DNA from: Xanthomonas pisi DSM 18956
GTDB taxonomy: Bacteria > Pseudomonadota > Gammaproteobacteria > Xanthomonadales > Xanthomonadaceae
Direction of reading: 5' to 3'
NCBI RefSeq assembly: GCF_001010415.1
Contig: NZ_JPLE01000015.1
Span: 1-64,000 of the forward strand
Length of the DNA: 64,000 bases
A model generated the notes under the pieces. It saw only the letters and a list, made by a program, of their open reading frames with translations, had not been told where the DNA came from and did no database searches. Both the position numbers and the translations under genes were made by a program. Of this stretch, positions 52,658 through 62,378 are shown one piece after another (position 1 is the first letter of the stretch; every line of letters starts with the position of its first letter).

Positions 52658-53509
52658 ATGCCTTCTGACGATGACCGCACGCATGCCGCATCACCGCGCG
52701 AGATTCCCTCCCAGGCGCCCTTGCTGTCGCCCAGCCTGACCGAGCGTCTGCGCAACGGCCGGTGGTGGCGCAATCTGATCGGAGAGGCCGGCGCAGAGGT
52801 GTTCCGCGTGCAGCTCCCCACCGGCCCGGACGTTTTCCTCAAGCAGGCTGACGGCGACGACGCGCAGGCGCTGATCGACGAGATGGTTCGCCTGGCGTGG
52901 TTGTCGCGCCTGGATGCGGGCAACCTGCCGCCGGTGCCGGCCATCGTGCACGCCGAAACCATGGGCGGTCGCACCTGGTTGCTGACCAGCGCCATGCCGG
53001 GCCGCACTGCCTACGCCTGGCTGCAGGACGATCCCGGACGTGGCGTGGCCATCGTGCAGTCCCTGGCTGCAGCGCTGCGGCGCTGGCATGCGTTACCGGT
53101 GCACTGCTGCCCGTTCAACGCCGATCACATGCTGCGGCTGGCCCACGCCCGTCGACGCCTGGACGCCGGACTGATCGATGCCGACGATTTCGACGATGCC
53201 CGCGCCGGCTGGACGCCTGCGCAGGTCTGGGCGGCGATGCAGGCGCTGCTGCCGCTGCGGGCCGAGCGCGTGGTGACCCATGGCGACTATTCGCTGGACA
53301 ACATCCTGCTCGATGCGCAAGGCCAGGTCACCGGCATCATCGATGTGGGCAAAGCCGGCATCGCCGATCCGTATCAGGACCTGGCCATCCTCTGGAACTG
53401 CCTGTCGGAGTTCGGCGCCGAGCTACAGCAGGCGCTGCTGACGGCCTATGCCACCGAGCTGGACCTACACCGTCTCACCTTCCACCTGTACCTGGACGAG
53501 TGCTTCTGA
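52658..53509 (+). CDS. APH(3')-like aminoglycoside phosphotransferase
   Basis: A 283-residue kinase of the aminoglycoside 3'-phosphotransferase group. The catalytic loop is VTHGDYSLDNILLD, with the catalytic base Asp210 in HGD and the following Asn. The metal-binding segment is IIDVGKAGIADPYQDLAIL, then WNCLSEFG. These and the end RLTFHLYLDECF closely follow APH(3')-I enzymes (DVGRVGIADRYQDLAILWNC and HLMLDEFF). The N-terminus is longer by about 15 residues than usual. It is flanked by housekeeping genes with no mobile-element trace and a normal base composition, so it looks resident. Kanamycin or neomycin resistance is possible but not shown; natural kinase roles are possible too. Confidence 0.85.
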   Translation: MPSDDDRTHAASPREIPSQAPLLSPSLTERLRNGRWWRNLIGEAGAEVFRVQLPTGPDVFLKQADGDDAQALIDEMVRLAWLSRLDAGNLPPVPAIVHAETMGGRTWLLTSAMPGRTAYAWLQDDPGRGVAIVQSLAAALRRWHALPVHCCPFNADHMLRLAHARRRLDAGLIDADDFDDARAGWTPAQVWAAMQALLPLRAERVVTHGDYSLDNILLDAQGQVTGIIDVGKAGIADPYQDLAILWNCLSEFGAELQQALLTAYATELDLHRLTFHLYLDECF

Positions 53510-53584
53510 CCGCCGGCTGCTCCTCCCGCCACGCGCCAGGCCTGCCACATCCGCTGCTCTGGATGGATGACCGCGCGAATCGAA

Positions 53585-54547
53585 TCACGCCTGCGCCCGC
53601 GCGGCCGCCAACGCGGCGATATCGCGCGGAGTGGTGCGGCAGCAGCCGCCGATCAGGCGCGCGCCTGCAGACAGCCACTGCGCGTGCTGGTCTGCCAGAC
53701 TGCAGGCAGGCGTATCGCCGGCATGCCAGCGTTTATCGCCAGCGTCGTAGTGCTCGCCCGAGTTGGGGTACACCACCAGCGGCAAGGCGGTCAGCGCCGA
53801 CAGACTCTGCAATGCGGCGGTGACCCGATCCAGCGCAATGCAGTTGATCCCCACCGCGATCACCTGCGCGCACGCATCCAGCGCCGGAATCACCTGCGCC
53901 AACGGTGTGCCGTCGCTCAGATGATCGGCATCGCGCAACGTGAAAGAGAACCATGCATGCAATTGCGGAAATTCTTCCAGCAGCAGGCGTAACGCCACGA
54001 TCTCGTTCGCCGAGGGCAGCGTCTCGCAGGCCAGCAGATCCACGCCCGCCTCCGCCAGCGCAGCGATGCGCGGGCGATGGAAGTCCATCAGTTGCGCCAA
54101 AGGCAACGTGTAGTCGCCGCGGTATTCCGAGCCATCGGCCAGATACGCGCCATACGGCCCGACCGACCCGGCCACCCATAACGGTGCATCCTGCGGTTGC
54201 ACCTGCAGATGATCGGCGCGCGCCTGCGCGGCCAGGGCCACGCTGCGCGCGATCAACGCCTGCGATTGCGCCAGATCCAGGCCGCGCGCGGCAAATCCCA
54301 GCGGGGTGGCCTGATAACTGGCAGTGATCGCGCACTGCGCGCCGGCAGCGAAGTAGTCGCGATGCACCTGATAGATCAGCTCCGGTTGCTCCATCAGCAC
54401 GCGCGCCGACCACAGCGCATCGTTGAGATCGCAGCCGCGTTGTTCCAGTTCGGTGGCAAGCGCGCCATCCAGCAGCACATACCCATCGTGCCGGAGCGCC
54501 GCACTGAAAGGCGCATCTGCGCGCGGCTGGCGGGAAGCGATCGTCAT
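53585..54547 (-). CDS. mmuM: Homocysteine S-methyltransferase
   Basis: Uses S-methylmethionine (or SAM) to methylate homocysteine to methionine. The 320-residue protein has the zinc-ligand motifs of the family: GINCIAL and the final [11 protein letters not shown]. The start [26 protein letters not shown] is typical of MmuM. The ATG at 54547 overlaps the stop codon of the permease gene as ATGA. Together with the permease it forms a transport-and-use pair, so growth on plant-derived S-methylmethionine is a reasonable inference for a plant-associated organism. Confidence 0.93.
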   Translation of the reverse strand: MTIASRQPRADAPFSAALRHDGYVLLDGALATELEQRGCDLNDALWSARVLMEQPELIYQVHRDYFAAGAQCAITASYQATPLGFAARGLDLAQSQALIARSVALAAQARADHLQVQPQDAPLWVAGSVGPYGAYLADGSEYRGDYTLPLAQLMDFHRPRIAALAEAGVDLLACETLPSANEIVALRLLLEEFPQLHAWFSFTLRDADHLSDGTPLAQVIPALDACAQVIAVGINCIALDRVTAALQSLSALTALPLVVYPNSGEHYDAGDKRWHAGDTPACSLADQHAQWLSAGARLIGGCCRTTPRDIAALAAARAQA

Positions 54548-55941
54548 GCGTGCAGTCTCCTGGCTGCGAGCCATTGGGTCAGTGCATAGGCGCCGTAACA
54601 CAGCGCCACGAACGGGATCCCGCACCACAGCGCGATGCGCTGCTGCGGGTCGAACGCCAGCCCGACACAGGCCAGCAGACAGAGCGTAAAGCCCAGGATC
54701 GGCGTCCACGGATACCACGGCGCGCGATAGGCCAGCGTCTCCACCCCGATTCCATCGCGCAGCAACTGTCGGCGAAAGCGGTAATGCGCCGCGCAGATGC
54801 TCAGCCATACCACGACCACCGCAAATCCCGAAACCGCCGAGATCGCAACGAAGACGGTATCGGCTGCATACACGCCGGTGAGCAAGGCCAGCAGGCCACC
54901 CAGCATGCTCAAGGCCAGTGCCGGCAACGGAATGCCGCGCCGGGTCAGGCGGGCAAGCCGCGCCGGCAGCGTGCCCTCGTTGGCCAGCGACCACAACATG
55001 CGCGCGGCCGCATACAGGCCCGAATTGGCCGCCGACAGGATCGCGGTCAGGATCACGGCGTTCAAGATTTCTGCCGCATACGGAATGCCCAGCAGCTCGA
55101 ACGCACGCACGAAGGGACTTGTCTCCACCACCGCCTGGCTGGCCGGCAGCAGCGCGGCCAGCACCAGCACGGTCCCGACGAACAACACCACCAGCCGTAC
55201 CAGGGTCGTGCGAATCGCCAAGGGAATCGCACGCGCCGGCTGCGCGGTTTCGCCGGCGGCCACGCCGATCAACTCCGTACCGGAGAACGCGAAATTGACC
55301 GCCACCATCGTCATCAGGATCGGCAAGGTGCCATGCGCAAACCAGCCATCGGCACGCAGATGCCGCAGCCCGGGTGCGGGCGAGCCATCGGCCAACGGCA
55401 GCAGGCCGACCACCGCCGCGCCACCCAGTACGATGAACACCAGGATCGTGATCACCTTGATCAACGAAAACCAGAATTCGCCCTCGGCAAACCAACGCGC
55501 CGACACCGTATTCAAGCCGAAGATCAGCGCACAGAACAACAGACACCATGGCCACGCCGGGCTATGCGGAAACCAGTACTGCATGCAGAACGCCGCGGCG
55601 GTGAGGCTTGAGCCCAATGCCACCGTCCAGGTCAGCCAGTACAACCATGCCACCACGTAGCCGGTGGCCGGCCCCAGATAACGTGCCGCATAGACATGAA
55701 ATGCACCGGTCTGCGGCATCGCCACCGCCAGTTCGCCCAGGCACTGCATCACCAGATACACCACCAGCGCGCCGATCAGATAGGCGATCACCGTGCCCAA
55801 CGCACCGGTGCTGGCGATGATGTAGCCGGTGTTGAAGAACAGCCCGGTGCCGATCACCCCGCCCAGCGAGAGCATCACCAGATGGCGCACCTGCATGCTG
55901 CGCTGGAACTGCGGCGTGGTGGCGGACGAGGGCTCGGGCAT
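54544..55941 (-). CDS. mmuP: Amino acid permease, probable S-methylmethionine transporter
   Basis: A 465-residue APC-superfamily permease with 12 predicted membrane helices. The first helix region [21 protein letters not shown] is nearly the E. coli MmuP start. Later [20 protein letters not shown] and [22 protein letters not shown] sequence is family-typical. Start choice: [12 protein letters not shown] at 55941 gives the same short N-tail as MmuP; in-frame ATGs at 55968 and 55986 are alternatives. No ribosome-binding site stands out at any of them. Substrate is inferred from the overlap with mmuM. Confidence 0.85.
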   Translation of the reverse strand: MPEPSSATTPQFQRSMQVRHLVMLSLGGVIGTGLFFNTGYIIASTGALGTVIAYLIGALVVYLVMQCLGELAVAMPQTGAFHVYAARYLGPATGYVVAWLYWLTWTVALGSSLTAAAFCMQYWFPHSPAWPWCLLFCALIFGLNTVSARWFAEGEFWFSLIKVITILVFIVLGGAAVVGLLPLADGSPAPGLRHLRADGWFAHGTLPILMTMVAVNFAFSGTELIGVAAGETAQPARAIPLAIRTTLVRLVVLFVGTVLVLAALLPASQAVVETSPFVRAFELLGIPYAAEILNAVILTAILSAANSGLYAAARMLWSLANEGTLPARLARLTRRGIPLPALALSMLGGLLALLTGVYAADTVFVAISAVSGFAVVVVWLSICAAHYRFRRQLLRDGIGVETLAYRAPWYPWTPILGFTLCLLACVGLAFDPQQRIALWCGIPFVALCYGAYALTQWLAARRLHA

Positions 55942-56246
55942 GGGCAGGCGTGGTGGGCGGCGCACCATCGTGCCATGCGCATGCATGGCGAGCACAGCCA
56001 CGCGTTGGCGAGCTGTGACGCTGTACAAGCACTTCAGGCAGGTGCGGGTATGCTCGCGTGCCGATCCTGGACATCCACCATGTCTGACAAAGCTTACCCA
56101 CGCCCACCGGCAATGCTGCCGACTCGCGCACGCTATGCGCCAGGTGCGCAGGCGCCGCACCGCCGCGCGCGGGATCTGCGCGCGGCGGTGACGGCGGTTG
56201 ATCGAGGCCGGCAACGAGGCCTGCCGGTACCGCGGGGGTACGCAGC

Positions 56247-56636
56247 ATGATGCTGGCCGGCATCCACCATGTGGCGATCATCGCGGGCGACTACGCGGCC
56301 TCCAAACAATTTTATTGCGAGATTCTCGGTCTGCGCGTGCTGGCCGAGCATTACCGCCAGGCACGCGATTCGTGGAAGCTGGATCTGGCGCTGCCCGACG
56401 GCAGCCAGATCGAGCTGTTCTCGTTCCCCAACGCTCCGCTGCGACCCAGCCGCCCGGAAGCACGCGGCCTGCGTCACCTGGCCTTTCGCGTAGAAGACCT
56501 GGATAGCGCAGTGACGCATCTCAACGCCCATGGCGTCATCACCGAAGACATCCGCATCGACGAATACACAGGACGCCGCTTCACCTTCTTCGCCGATCCG
56601 GACGATCTGCCACTGGAGCTGTACGAGGTCGGTTGA
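56247..56636 (+). CDS. VOC/glyoxalase-family protein (GloA2/YaeR-like)
   Basis: A 129-residue vicinal-oxygen-chelate protein. Both halves of the fold are present, with four candidate metal ligands: His in GIHHVAII, Glu in QIELFSF, His in [10 protein letters not shown] and Glu in LPLELYEVG. The length and sequence resemble YaeR/GloA2 proteins rather than lactoylglutathione lyase GloA. The reaction is unknown. It is divergent from mmuP and separated from the ABC genes by 150 bases. Confidence 0.82.
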   Translation: MMLAGIHHVAIIAGDYAASKQFYCEILGLRVLAEHYRQARDSWKLDLALPDGSQIELFSFPNAPLRPSRPEARGLRHLAFRVEDLDSAVTHLNAHGVITEDIRIDEYTGRRFTFFADPDDLPLELYEVG

Positions 56637-56787
56637 GGAACCACCACGCCGGGCATCGGCTCGACGCGCATCGGTTGCATCTCCACTCAGCGGCGCTTCG
56701 CGAATCGATCCTCCACATGACTTCCGGCCGATGCGGCGCCGCGGTAACGCAATGAAGATCTAAGCACCCCAGGACACAGGAACGTCC

Positions 56788-57681
56788 ATGCTGCAGATTC
56801 GTGCGTTGTCCAAGACCTACGCCAATGGCGTGCATGCATTGCAAGGCGTCACGTTGGATATTCCTCGCGGCATGTTCGGACTGCTCGGTCCAAACGGGGC
56901 CGGCAAGTCGTCCTTGATGCGCACGCTGGCCACGTTGCAGGAACCCGATGCCGGCAGCGTCAGCCTCGGCTGCGCCGATGGCAGCAGCATCGACGTGCTC
57001 AGGGACAAGGACGCATTGCGCCGCCGGCTCGGCTATCTGCCGCAGGATTTCGGCGTGTACCCGAAGGTCAGTGCGCTGGACATGCTCGATCATTTCGCCG
57101 TGCTCAAAGGGCTGACCAACCGTGCACAGCGCAAGGAGGTGGTCGAACGTTTGCTGCAGCAGGTCAATCTGTGGGACGCGCGCAAGCGCAAGCTGGGCAC
57201 CTATTCCGGCGGCATGCGCCAACGCTTCGGCATTGCGCAGGCGCTGCTGGGCAACCCGCAGCTGGTCATCGTCGACGAACCCACCGCCGGGCTGGACCCG
57301 GAAGAGCGCAACCGTTTCTTGAACCTGCTGGCCGAAATCGGCGAGAACGTGGTGGTGATCCTGTCCACCCACATCGTCGAAGACGTCACCGACCTGTGCC
57401 CGACGATGGCCATCATGAACAAGGGGCAGGTGCTGCTGACCGGGAAGCCAGCCGATGCGATCGACATGCTCAACCAGCAGGTCTGGCGCAAACAGGTCAG
57501 CAAGAACACCTTGCCCGATTACGAAGCGCGCTTCACCGTCCTGTCCACGCGCCTGATCGCCGGGCATCCGGTCATCCACGTGTTCAGCGCGGACTGTCCG
57601 GAGCCGGGCTTCGAACAAGTCGCGCCCGATCTTGAGGATGTCTATTTCCAGCGCCTGCGCAAGCAAGCGCTGGCTGCCTGA
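56788..57681 (+). CDS. ABC transporter ATP-binding protein
   Basis: A 297-residue ATPase. Walker A is GPNGAGKSS near residue 35, the Q-loop is YLPQDFGVYP, the signature is YSGGMRQRF, Walker B with the D-loop is LVIVDEPTAGLDPEE and the switch His is in ILSTHIVEDV. A C-terminal domain of about 90 residues follows, as in ABC-2 exporters. It precedes the permease-peptidase fusion gene by 12 bases and almost certainly pairs with it. Confidence 0.95.
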   Translation: MLQIRALSKTYANGVHALQGVTLDIPRGMFGLLGPNGAGKSSLMRTLATLQEPDAGSVSLGCADGSSIDVLRDKDALRRRLGYLPQDFGVYPKVSALDMLDHFAVLKGLTNRAQRKEVVERLLQQVNLWDARKRKLGTYSGGMRQRFGIAQALLGNPQLVIVDEPTAGLDPEERNRFLNLLAEIGENVVVILSTHIVEDVTDLCPTMAIMNKGQVLLTGKPADAIDMLNQQVWRKQVSKNTLPDYEARFTVLSTRLIAGHPVIHVFSADCPEPGFEQVAPDLEDVYFQRLRKQALAA

Positions 57682-57693
57682 CGGAGCGCGGCC

Positions 57694-60600
57694 ATGATCC
57701 TGGCGTTCCTGCGCTTCGAGCTGCGCGAACAGCTGCGCTCGCCCTTTTTGTGGTTGCTGGCCGGGCTGTACGCCTTGCTGGCCTTCGCCGCACTCTCCAG
57801 CGATGCCGTGCAGATCGGTGGTGGCATCGGCAATGTGCTGCGCAACGCGCCGACCGTCATCGCCAGCGTCCTGGCGATCTTCAGTCTGCTCGGTCTGCTG
57901 GTGGCTGCCTTGTTCGTCAGCAACGCGTTGCTGCGCGATTTCGAGCTGGGCACTGCGGAGCTGGTATTCTCCACACCGGTGCGCCGCCGTGATTACCTGG
58001 TCGGCCGGATCGGTGCGGCACTGATCGCCGGCACGGTGATGTATCTGGTGATCGCACTGGGCATGTTCGTGGCGCAGTTCATGCCGTGGATCGACCAGGC
58101 GCGGCTGGGGCCGGTCACGCTGCTGCCATACCTGTGGTCGCTGCTGGTGCTGGTGCTGCCCAACCTGCTGTTCACCACCGCGCTGCTGTCGGTGCTGGCG
58201 GTGACCACGCGCAGCATCCTGTGGGTCTACATCGGCGTCATCGTGTTTTTCGTGCTGTACGGCGTGAGCCGTGCGCTGCTGGCCGATCTGGACAACGTCT
58301 GGCTCGCGACCCTGTCCGATCCACTCGGCATCCGCGCACTGTCGCAGACATTGCGCTATTGGTCGGCCGAACAACGCAACCTGCAGCTCCCTCCGTTGAC
58401 CGGTTACCTGCTCGCCAATCGCGCCCTGTGGCTGGGCATGAGCGGGCTGTTGTTCGCGGCGACCTTCGCACTGTTTCGCACCGAACGTAGCGGCACGCGT
58501 CGTCGCCGCGGCGTGGCGCCTGCTGCATCCACCAGCGCACAGGCAGCCAGCGTGCGCGTCACCACCACCCGCCTCACCGTGACACCCGCCTTCACCGCTA
58601 CCACCGCGTTTGAGCAACTGCTGCGTCAGATCCGTTTCGATACGCTCGGCGTGCTGCGCAGCGCGCCGTTCGTGGTGCTGCTGATCCTGGGCCTGGCCAA
58701 CTTCATCCCGACCGCACTGTTCAATGCGCGCCTGTACGGTACCGCCGTGCTGCCGGTCACCTCGCTGATGCTGCAAGCGCAGCAGAACAGCTACAGTTTT
58801 CTGCTGATCATCGTGGTGCTGTTCTACGCCGGCGAACTGGTGTGGAAGGAGCGCAGCAACCGCATCGACGGCATCACCGATGCCATGCCGGTGCCGGACT
58901 GGGTTCCCCTGCTTGGCAAGTTCGTGGCCTTGCTGGCAGTGATCGCCAGCTTCCAGCTCGCCGGCGCGTTGACCTCGATCGCGCTGCAACTTGGCCGCGG
59001 CTACACCACCATCGAGCCGCTGCTGTATCTGAAGACCCTGGCGCTTGGCTCGGTACTGTATGTACTGATGGGCGGCATGGCGCTGGTGCTGCAGGTACTG
59101 AGCAACAACAAGTTCGTCGGCTACGCGTTGCTGATGCTGGTATTGATCGGGCAATCGGCGTTGTCGCTGCTGGATTACACACAGAATCTGTACAACTTCG
59201 GAGGCTGGCCCAACGCGCCGTATTCGGACATGAACGGCTTCGGCCACTTCCTGCCCGGGCAGTTGTGGTTCCAGGGCTATTGGGGCGTCTTCCTGCTGAC
59301 CTTGTTGCTGCTGTCCTCGGCGTTGTGGCCACGCGGCGTCGGCCATGGACTGCATCAGCGGGGGCGCCTGGCAGTGCAGCGCTTGCGCAGCGCGACCGGC
59401 GTGGCATTGGCGGTCAGCCTGCTCGGCTTTGCGGCGATCGGCGGTTGGTTGTACTGGAACACCAACGTCTACAACAGTTTCCTGTCGCCGGAGCAGCAGC
59501 TGGACCTGCAAGCGCGCTACGAGCGTGCGTACAGCAAGTACAAGGACCTGCCGCAGCCGCGCATCATTGCCGTGGATAACCATGTCGACCTGCATCCGGA
59601 AACGCAATCGGTCGTGATCGATGCCACCTGGACCGTGCGCAATTCCCACAGCGCGCCGATCAGCGAAGTGCATCTCGGCATGCAGGGACGCACTGGCGAC
59701 CGTAGCCTGGTCAACGTGGATCTGGGCGGGCAGACGCTGATCACCCACGATAGTCCGGCCGGCTACCGCATCTACCGTTTGCAGCGCCCGCTGCAACCCG
59801 GCGAAGAGCGCGTGTTCCGCTTCCGCGTGGACCAGCATCCGCATGGCATTACCGCCGGGCAGGCACAGACCGATCTGGTCGCCAACGGCAGTTTCTTCAA
59901 TAGCCAGGTATTGCCCTGGTTCGGCTACAACAGCCAAACCGAGATCACCGACCGCAACGATCGCCGCAAGCGTGGTCTGGGCGAGCCCACGCGCATGCCT
60001 AAACTGGAAGACCAGGCCGCACGCGCCAACACCTACGTCAGCGACGATGCCGACTGGCTCAGCTTCGCCAGCACCATCTGCACCGCACCGGACCAGATTG
60101 CGCTGGCGCCGGGCTATCTGCAGAAAGAATTCCAGCAGGCTGGCAGGCGCTGCTTCCGCTATGTCATGGATCGCCCGATGTTGAACTTCTATGCGTACCT
60201 GTCGGCGCGCTGGCAGGTGCGCAAGGCCTACTACAAGAAGATTCCGATCGAGATCTATTACGACCCCAAGCACCCCTACAACGTGCAACGCATGATCGAG
60301 AGCGTGCAGAAATCGCTGGCCTATTACGAGGCCAATTTCACCCCGTACCAGCATCATCAGGTGCGCATCATCGAGTTCCCGGGCTATGCGGGGTTTGCGC
60401 AGTCGTTCGCCAATACCATTCCCTACTCCGAATCGATCGGTTTCATCGCCGACCTGCGCGACAAGGACGACATCGACTACGTGTTCTACGTGACCGCGCA
60501 TGAAGTGGCGCACCAGTGGTGGGCGCATCAGGTGATCGGTGCGAATGTGCAGGGTGCCACGCTGCTGTCCGAATCGCTGGCGCAGTACTCGGCGCTGATG

Positions 60601-61284
60601 GTGATGGAGCGCGAGTACGGGCGTGCGCACATGCGCCGCTTCCTCAAGTACGAACTGGACCGCTATCTGGAGGGTCGCGGCGGCGAAACTGTCGATGAGC
60701 AGCCGTTGTACCGGGTGGAGAACCAGCAATACATCCACTACCGCAAGGGATCGCTGGCGTTCTACCGCCTGCGCGACGAGATCGGCGAGCAGGCGCTCAA
60801 TCGCGCGTTGCAGCGTTTCCTGCAGGCCAAGGCGTTTCAGCAACCGCCCTACACCACCTCGGCCGAATTGCTGCAGGCCATTCGTGCCGAGGCTCGCCCC
60901 GACCAGCAGGCAATGATCACCGACCTGTTCGAGAAGATCACCTTCTACGACAACCGTGTGGTGAGCGCACAGGCCCGCAAGCGGCCGGATGGACGCTTCG
61001 ATGTGACCGTGCAGGCGCAGGCGGCCAAGCTGCAGGCCGATGGCCGCGGCAAGGAGCATGCGGTGCCGATGGACGACTGGATCGAGGTCGGGATCTACGG
61101 TTTGCCCGCCGGCAAGAACGCGCAGGCGCCGGTGTTGGCGCTGCAGCGGCAGCACGTCACCAGCGCCACGCCCAGCTTCACCCTGATCGTCGACGCCCTG
61201 CCCATCGAAGCCGGCTTCGATCCCGACAACAAGCTGATCGACCGGGTGCCGGACGACAATCGCAAGCGGGTGACGCTGCAATAG
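57694..61284 (+). CDS. ABC-2 permease fused to an M1-type aminopeptidase domain
   Basis: A 1196-residue inner-membrane protein. The N-terminal half contains two ABC-2-like membrane modules, about residues 15-265 and 320-600, each with around six helices and a soluble linker between. From about residue 620 a periplasmic or cytoplasmic M1-like domain follows. Its zinc motif is HEVAH at residues 936-940 (His936, Glu937, His940), followed by Glu960 in LLSESLAQY. The spacing from the second His to this Glu is 19 residues, not the standard 18 of M1 enzymes. The C-terminal domain (from about 1070) is short. It is paired with the ATPase upstream. Both the exported and cleaved substrates are unknown. 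Confidence 0.9.
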   Translation: MILAFLRFELREQLRSPFLWLLAGLYALLAFAALSSDAVQIGGGIGNVLRNAPTVIASVLAIFSLLGLLVAALFVSNALLRDFELGTAELVFSTPVRRRDYLVGRIGAALIAGTVMYLVIALGMFVAQFMPWIDQARLGPVTLLPYLWSLLVLVLPNLLFTTALLSVLAVTTRSILWVYIGVIVFFVLYGVSRALLADLDNVWLATLSDPLGIRALSQTLRYWSAEQRNLQLPPLTGYLLANRALWLGMSGLLFAATFALFRTERSGTRRRRGVAPAASTSAQAASVRVTTTRLTVTPAFTATTAFEQLLRQIRFDTLGVLRSAPFVVLLILGLANFIPTALFNARLYGTAVLPVTSLMLQAQQNSYSFLLIIVVLFYAGELVWKERSNRIDGITDAMPVPDWVPLLGKFVALLAVIASFQLAGALTSIALQLGRGYTTIEPLLYLKTLALGSVLYVLMGGMALVLQVLSNNKFVGYALLMLVLIGQSALSLLDYTQNLYNFGGWPNAPYSDMNGFGHFLPGQLWFQGYWGVFLLTLLLLSSALWPRGVGHGLHQRGRLAVQRLRSATGVALAVSLLGFAAIGGWLYWNTNVYNSFLSPEQQLDLQARYERAYSKYKDLPQPRIIAVDNHVDLHPETQSVVIDATWTVRNSHSAPISEVHLGMQGRTGDRSLVNVDLGGQTLITHDSPAGYRIYRLQRPLQPGEERVFRFRVDQHPHGITAGQAQTDLVANGSFFNSQVLPWFGYNSQTEITDRNDRRKRGLGEPTRMPKLEDQAARANTYVSDDADWLSFASTICTAPDQIALAPGYLQKEFQQAGRRCFRYVMDRPMLNFYAYLSARWQVRKAYYKKIPIEIYYDPKHPYNVQRMIESVQKSLAYYEANFTPYQHHQVRIIEFPGYAGFAQSFANTIPYSESIGFIADLRDKDDIDYVFYVTAHEVAHQWWAHQVIGANVQGATLLSESLAQYSALMVMEREYGRAHMRRFLKYELDRYLEGRGGETVDEQPLYRVENQQYIHYRKGSLAFYRLRDEIGEQALNRALQRFLQAKAFQQPPYTTSAELLQAIRAEARPDQQAMITDLFEKITFYDNRVVSAQARKRPDGRFDVTVQAQAAKLQADGRGKEHAVPMDDWIEVGIYGLPAGKNAQAPVLALQRQHVTSATPSFTLIVDALPIEAGFDPDNKLIDRVPDDNRKRVTLQ

Positions 61285-61679
61285 CAGGCAATCGCGGTCA
61301 CTGGCCAGTGATCGCCGGTCGGCCGGGACCGGCGACGCGCAGCCAGCGACTGCAAGCGAGCCGAACAAGCTCGCAACGGCCGATGTGACGACGCGCCCTG
61401 CGCGCGTCGTCGACTCGGTCGCAGCGAACGGACTGCGTTCATCCGTCCCCCCGGATGTCGGACAACGCACGTCGCACGACAGGATTTGCCGACTTAGCGC
61501 CGGCCCGCACGCGGTCAGCCTGCGCAGCCGGCGCTCTCGGTGGAGTCGGCCCAGTCACGGCAGCGCCGCCGCGCGGCATGAACGCATCCCGCAGCGCGTC
61601 TTTCCCGCACCATACCCCACGGTATACATTCGCCATCAGGCCGCCGACGGCGGCCACAGCAATCCCTGGGAGGGGACAC
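61285..61679. other. Intergenic region before the DUF2147 gene
   Basis: 395 bases without a supported gene. A GC hairpin lies at about 61387-61411 (GACGACGCGC / GCGCGCGTCGTC) and has no T-run. TATACA at 61623-61628 is -10-like, 52 bases before the next ATG. AGGGG at 61671-61675 is the ribosome-binding site. Confidence 0.5.
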
Positions 61680-62129
61680 ATGCGCAAGACCTTCAAGACC
61701 CTGATGGTGGCCCTGCCGCTGGCCGCCGCTTCGCTGCTGGCCCAGGCGTCCGATTCGCCGGTGGGCCGCTGGAAGACCATCGACGACGAGACCGGCAAGC
61801 CCAAGTCGGTGGTGCAGATCGAACAGGCCGCCAACGGCACGCTGAGCGGCAAGGTGGTCGAGATCCTGCAGTCCAACCATGGGCCCAACCCGACCTGCGA
61901 CAAGTGCAATGGTGCGCTGAAGGGCAAGCCGATCAAGGGCATGACCATCCTGTGGGGCCTCAAGGCCGACGGCACCGCCGTATGGGATGGTGGCTCGGTG
62001 CTGGACCCGGCCAAGGGCAAGACCTACAAGGCCAAGATCACCTTGACCGAAGGCGGCAAGAAGCTGCAGATGCGCGGCTACGTCGGCATCGAGGCGTTGG
62101 GCCGTACTCAGACCTGGGTGCGTGAGTAG
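61680..62129 (+). CDS. DUF2147-family secreted protein
   Basis: A 149-residue exported protein. The signal peptide is KTFKTLMVALPLAAASLLAQA. The mature domain begins SPVGRWKTIDDETGKPKSVVQI, the family start, and contains CDKCNGALKGKPIKGM, whose two Cys may form a disulphide, then WDGGSVLDPAKGKTYKAKI and LQMRGYVGI. These lipocalin-like barrels have no known activity. ATG 61680 is chosen because AGGGG lies 4 bases upstream. The frame is open further upstream, but without a signal sequence or ribosome-binding site. Confidence 0.88.
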   Translation: MRKTFKTLMVALPLAAASLLAQASDSPVGRWKTIDDETGKPKSVVQIEQAANGTLSGKVVEILQSNHGPNPTCDKCNGALKGKPIKGMTILWGLKADGTAVWDGGSVLDPAKGKTYKAKITLTEGGKKLQMRGYVGIEALGRTQTWVRE

Positions 62130-62336
62130 CTGGGATTGGGGAGTCGGGATTCGCAAGAGCGGGCGTCCTTCGGGACGCCTTTTTTTGTGCGTCGGCGCAT
62201 TTTGAGGGCTTGTCCTATTGGGCGGGATCACCGGCTGCGGGTGCCGCAGACATGGCTAACGCCGCGCGTCTGGACAGGCAGGCAGCCTGATCCTGCTTTG
62301 ACGAATCCCCAATCTCCAAGCCCCAATCCCGGCTCC
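62130..62336. repeat. Inverted pair of G-rich repeats flanking a terminator
   Basis: The forward arm at 62130-62153 (CTGGGATTGGGGAGTCGGGA then TTCG) starts 1 base after the DUF2147 stop. The reverse arm at 62302-62336 (CGAATCCCCAATCTCCAAGC then CCCAATCCCGG). The arms are about 150 bases apart and enclose an intrinsic terminator. Confidence 0.8.
62162..62187 (+). terminator. Intrinsic terminator after the DUF2147 gene
   Basis: GGCGTCC and GGACGCC pair around a TTCG tetraloop (62162-62179), followed by a seven-base T-run. A textbook terminator. Confidence 0.93.
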
Positions 62337-62378
62337 CGACTAATGCGATAATCCGCTGTCCCCCGCATCACGCCTGCC

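Noticed and set aside
56581..61470. A 1629-codon open frame on the minus strand
   Set aside because: It lies opposite the ABC ATPase and permease-peptidase genes, has no family motif or signal, and its Gln/His/Arg-rich composition is what the complement of high-GC coding sequence gives.
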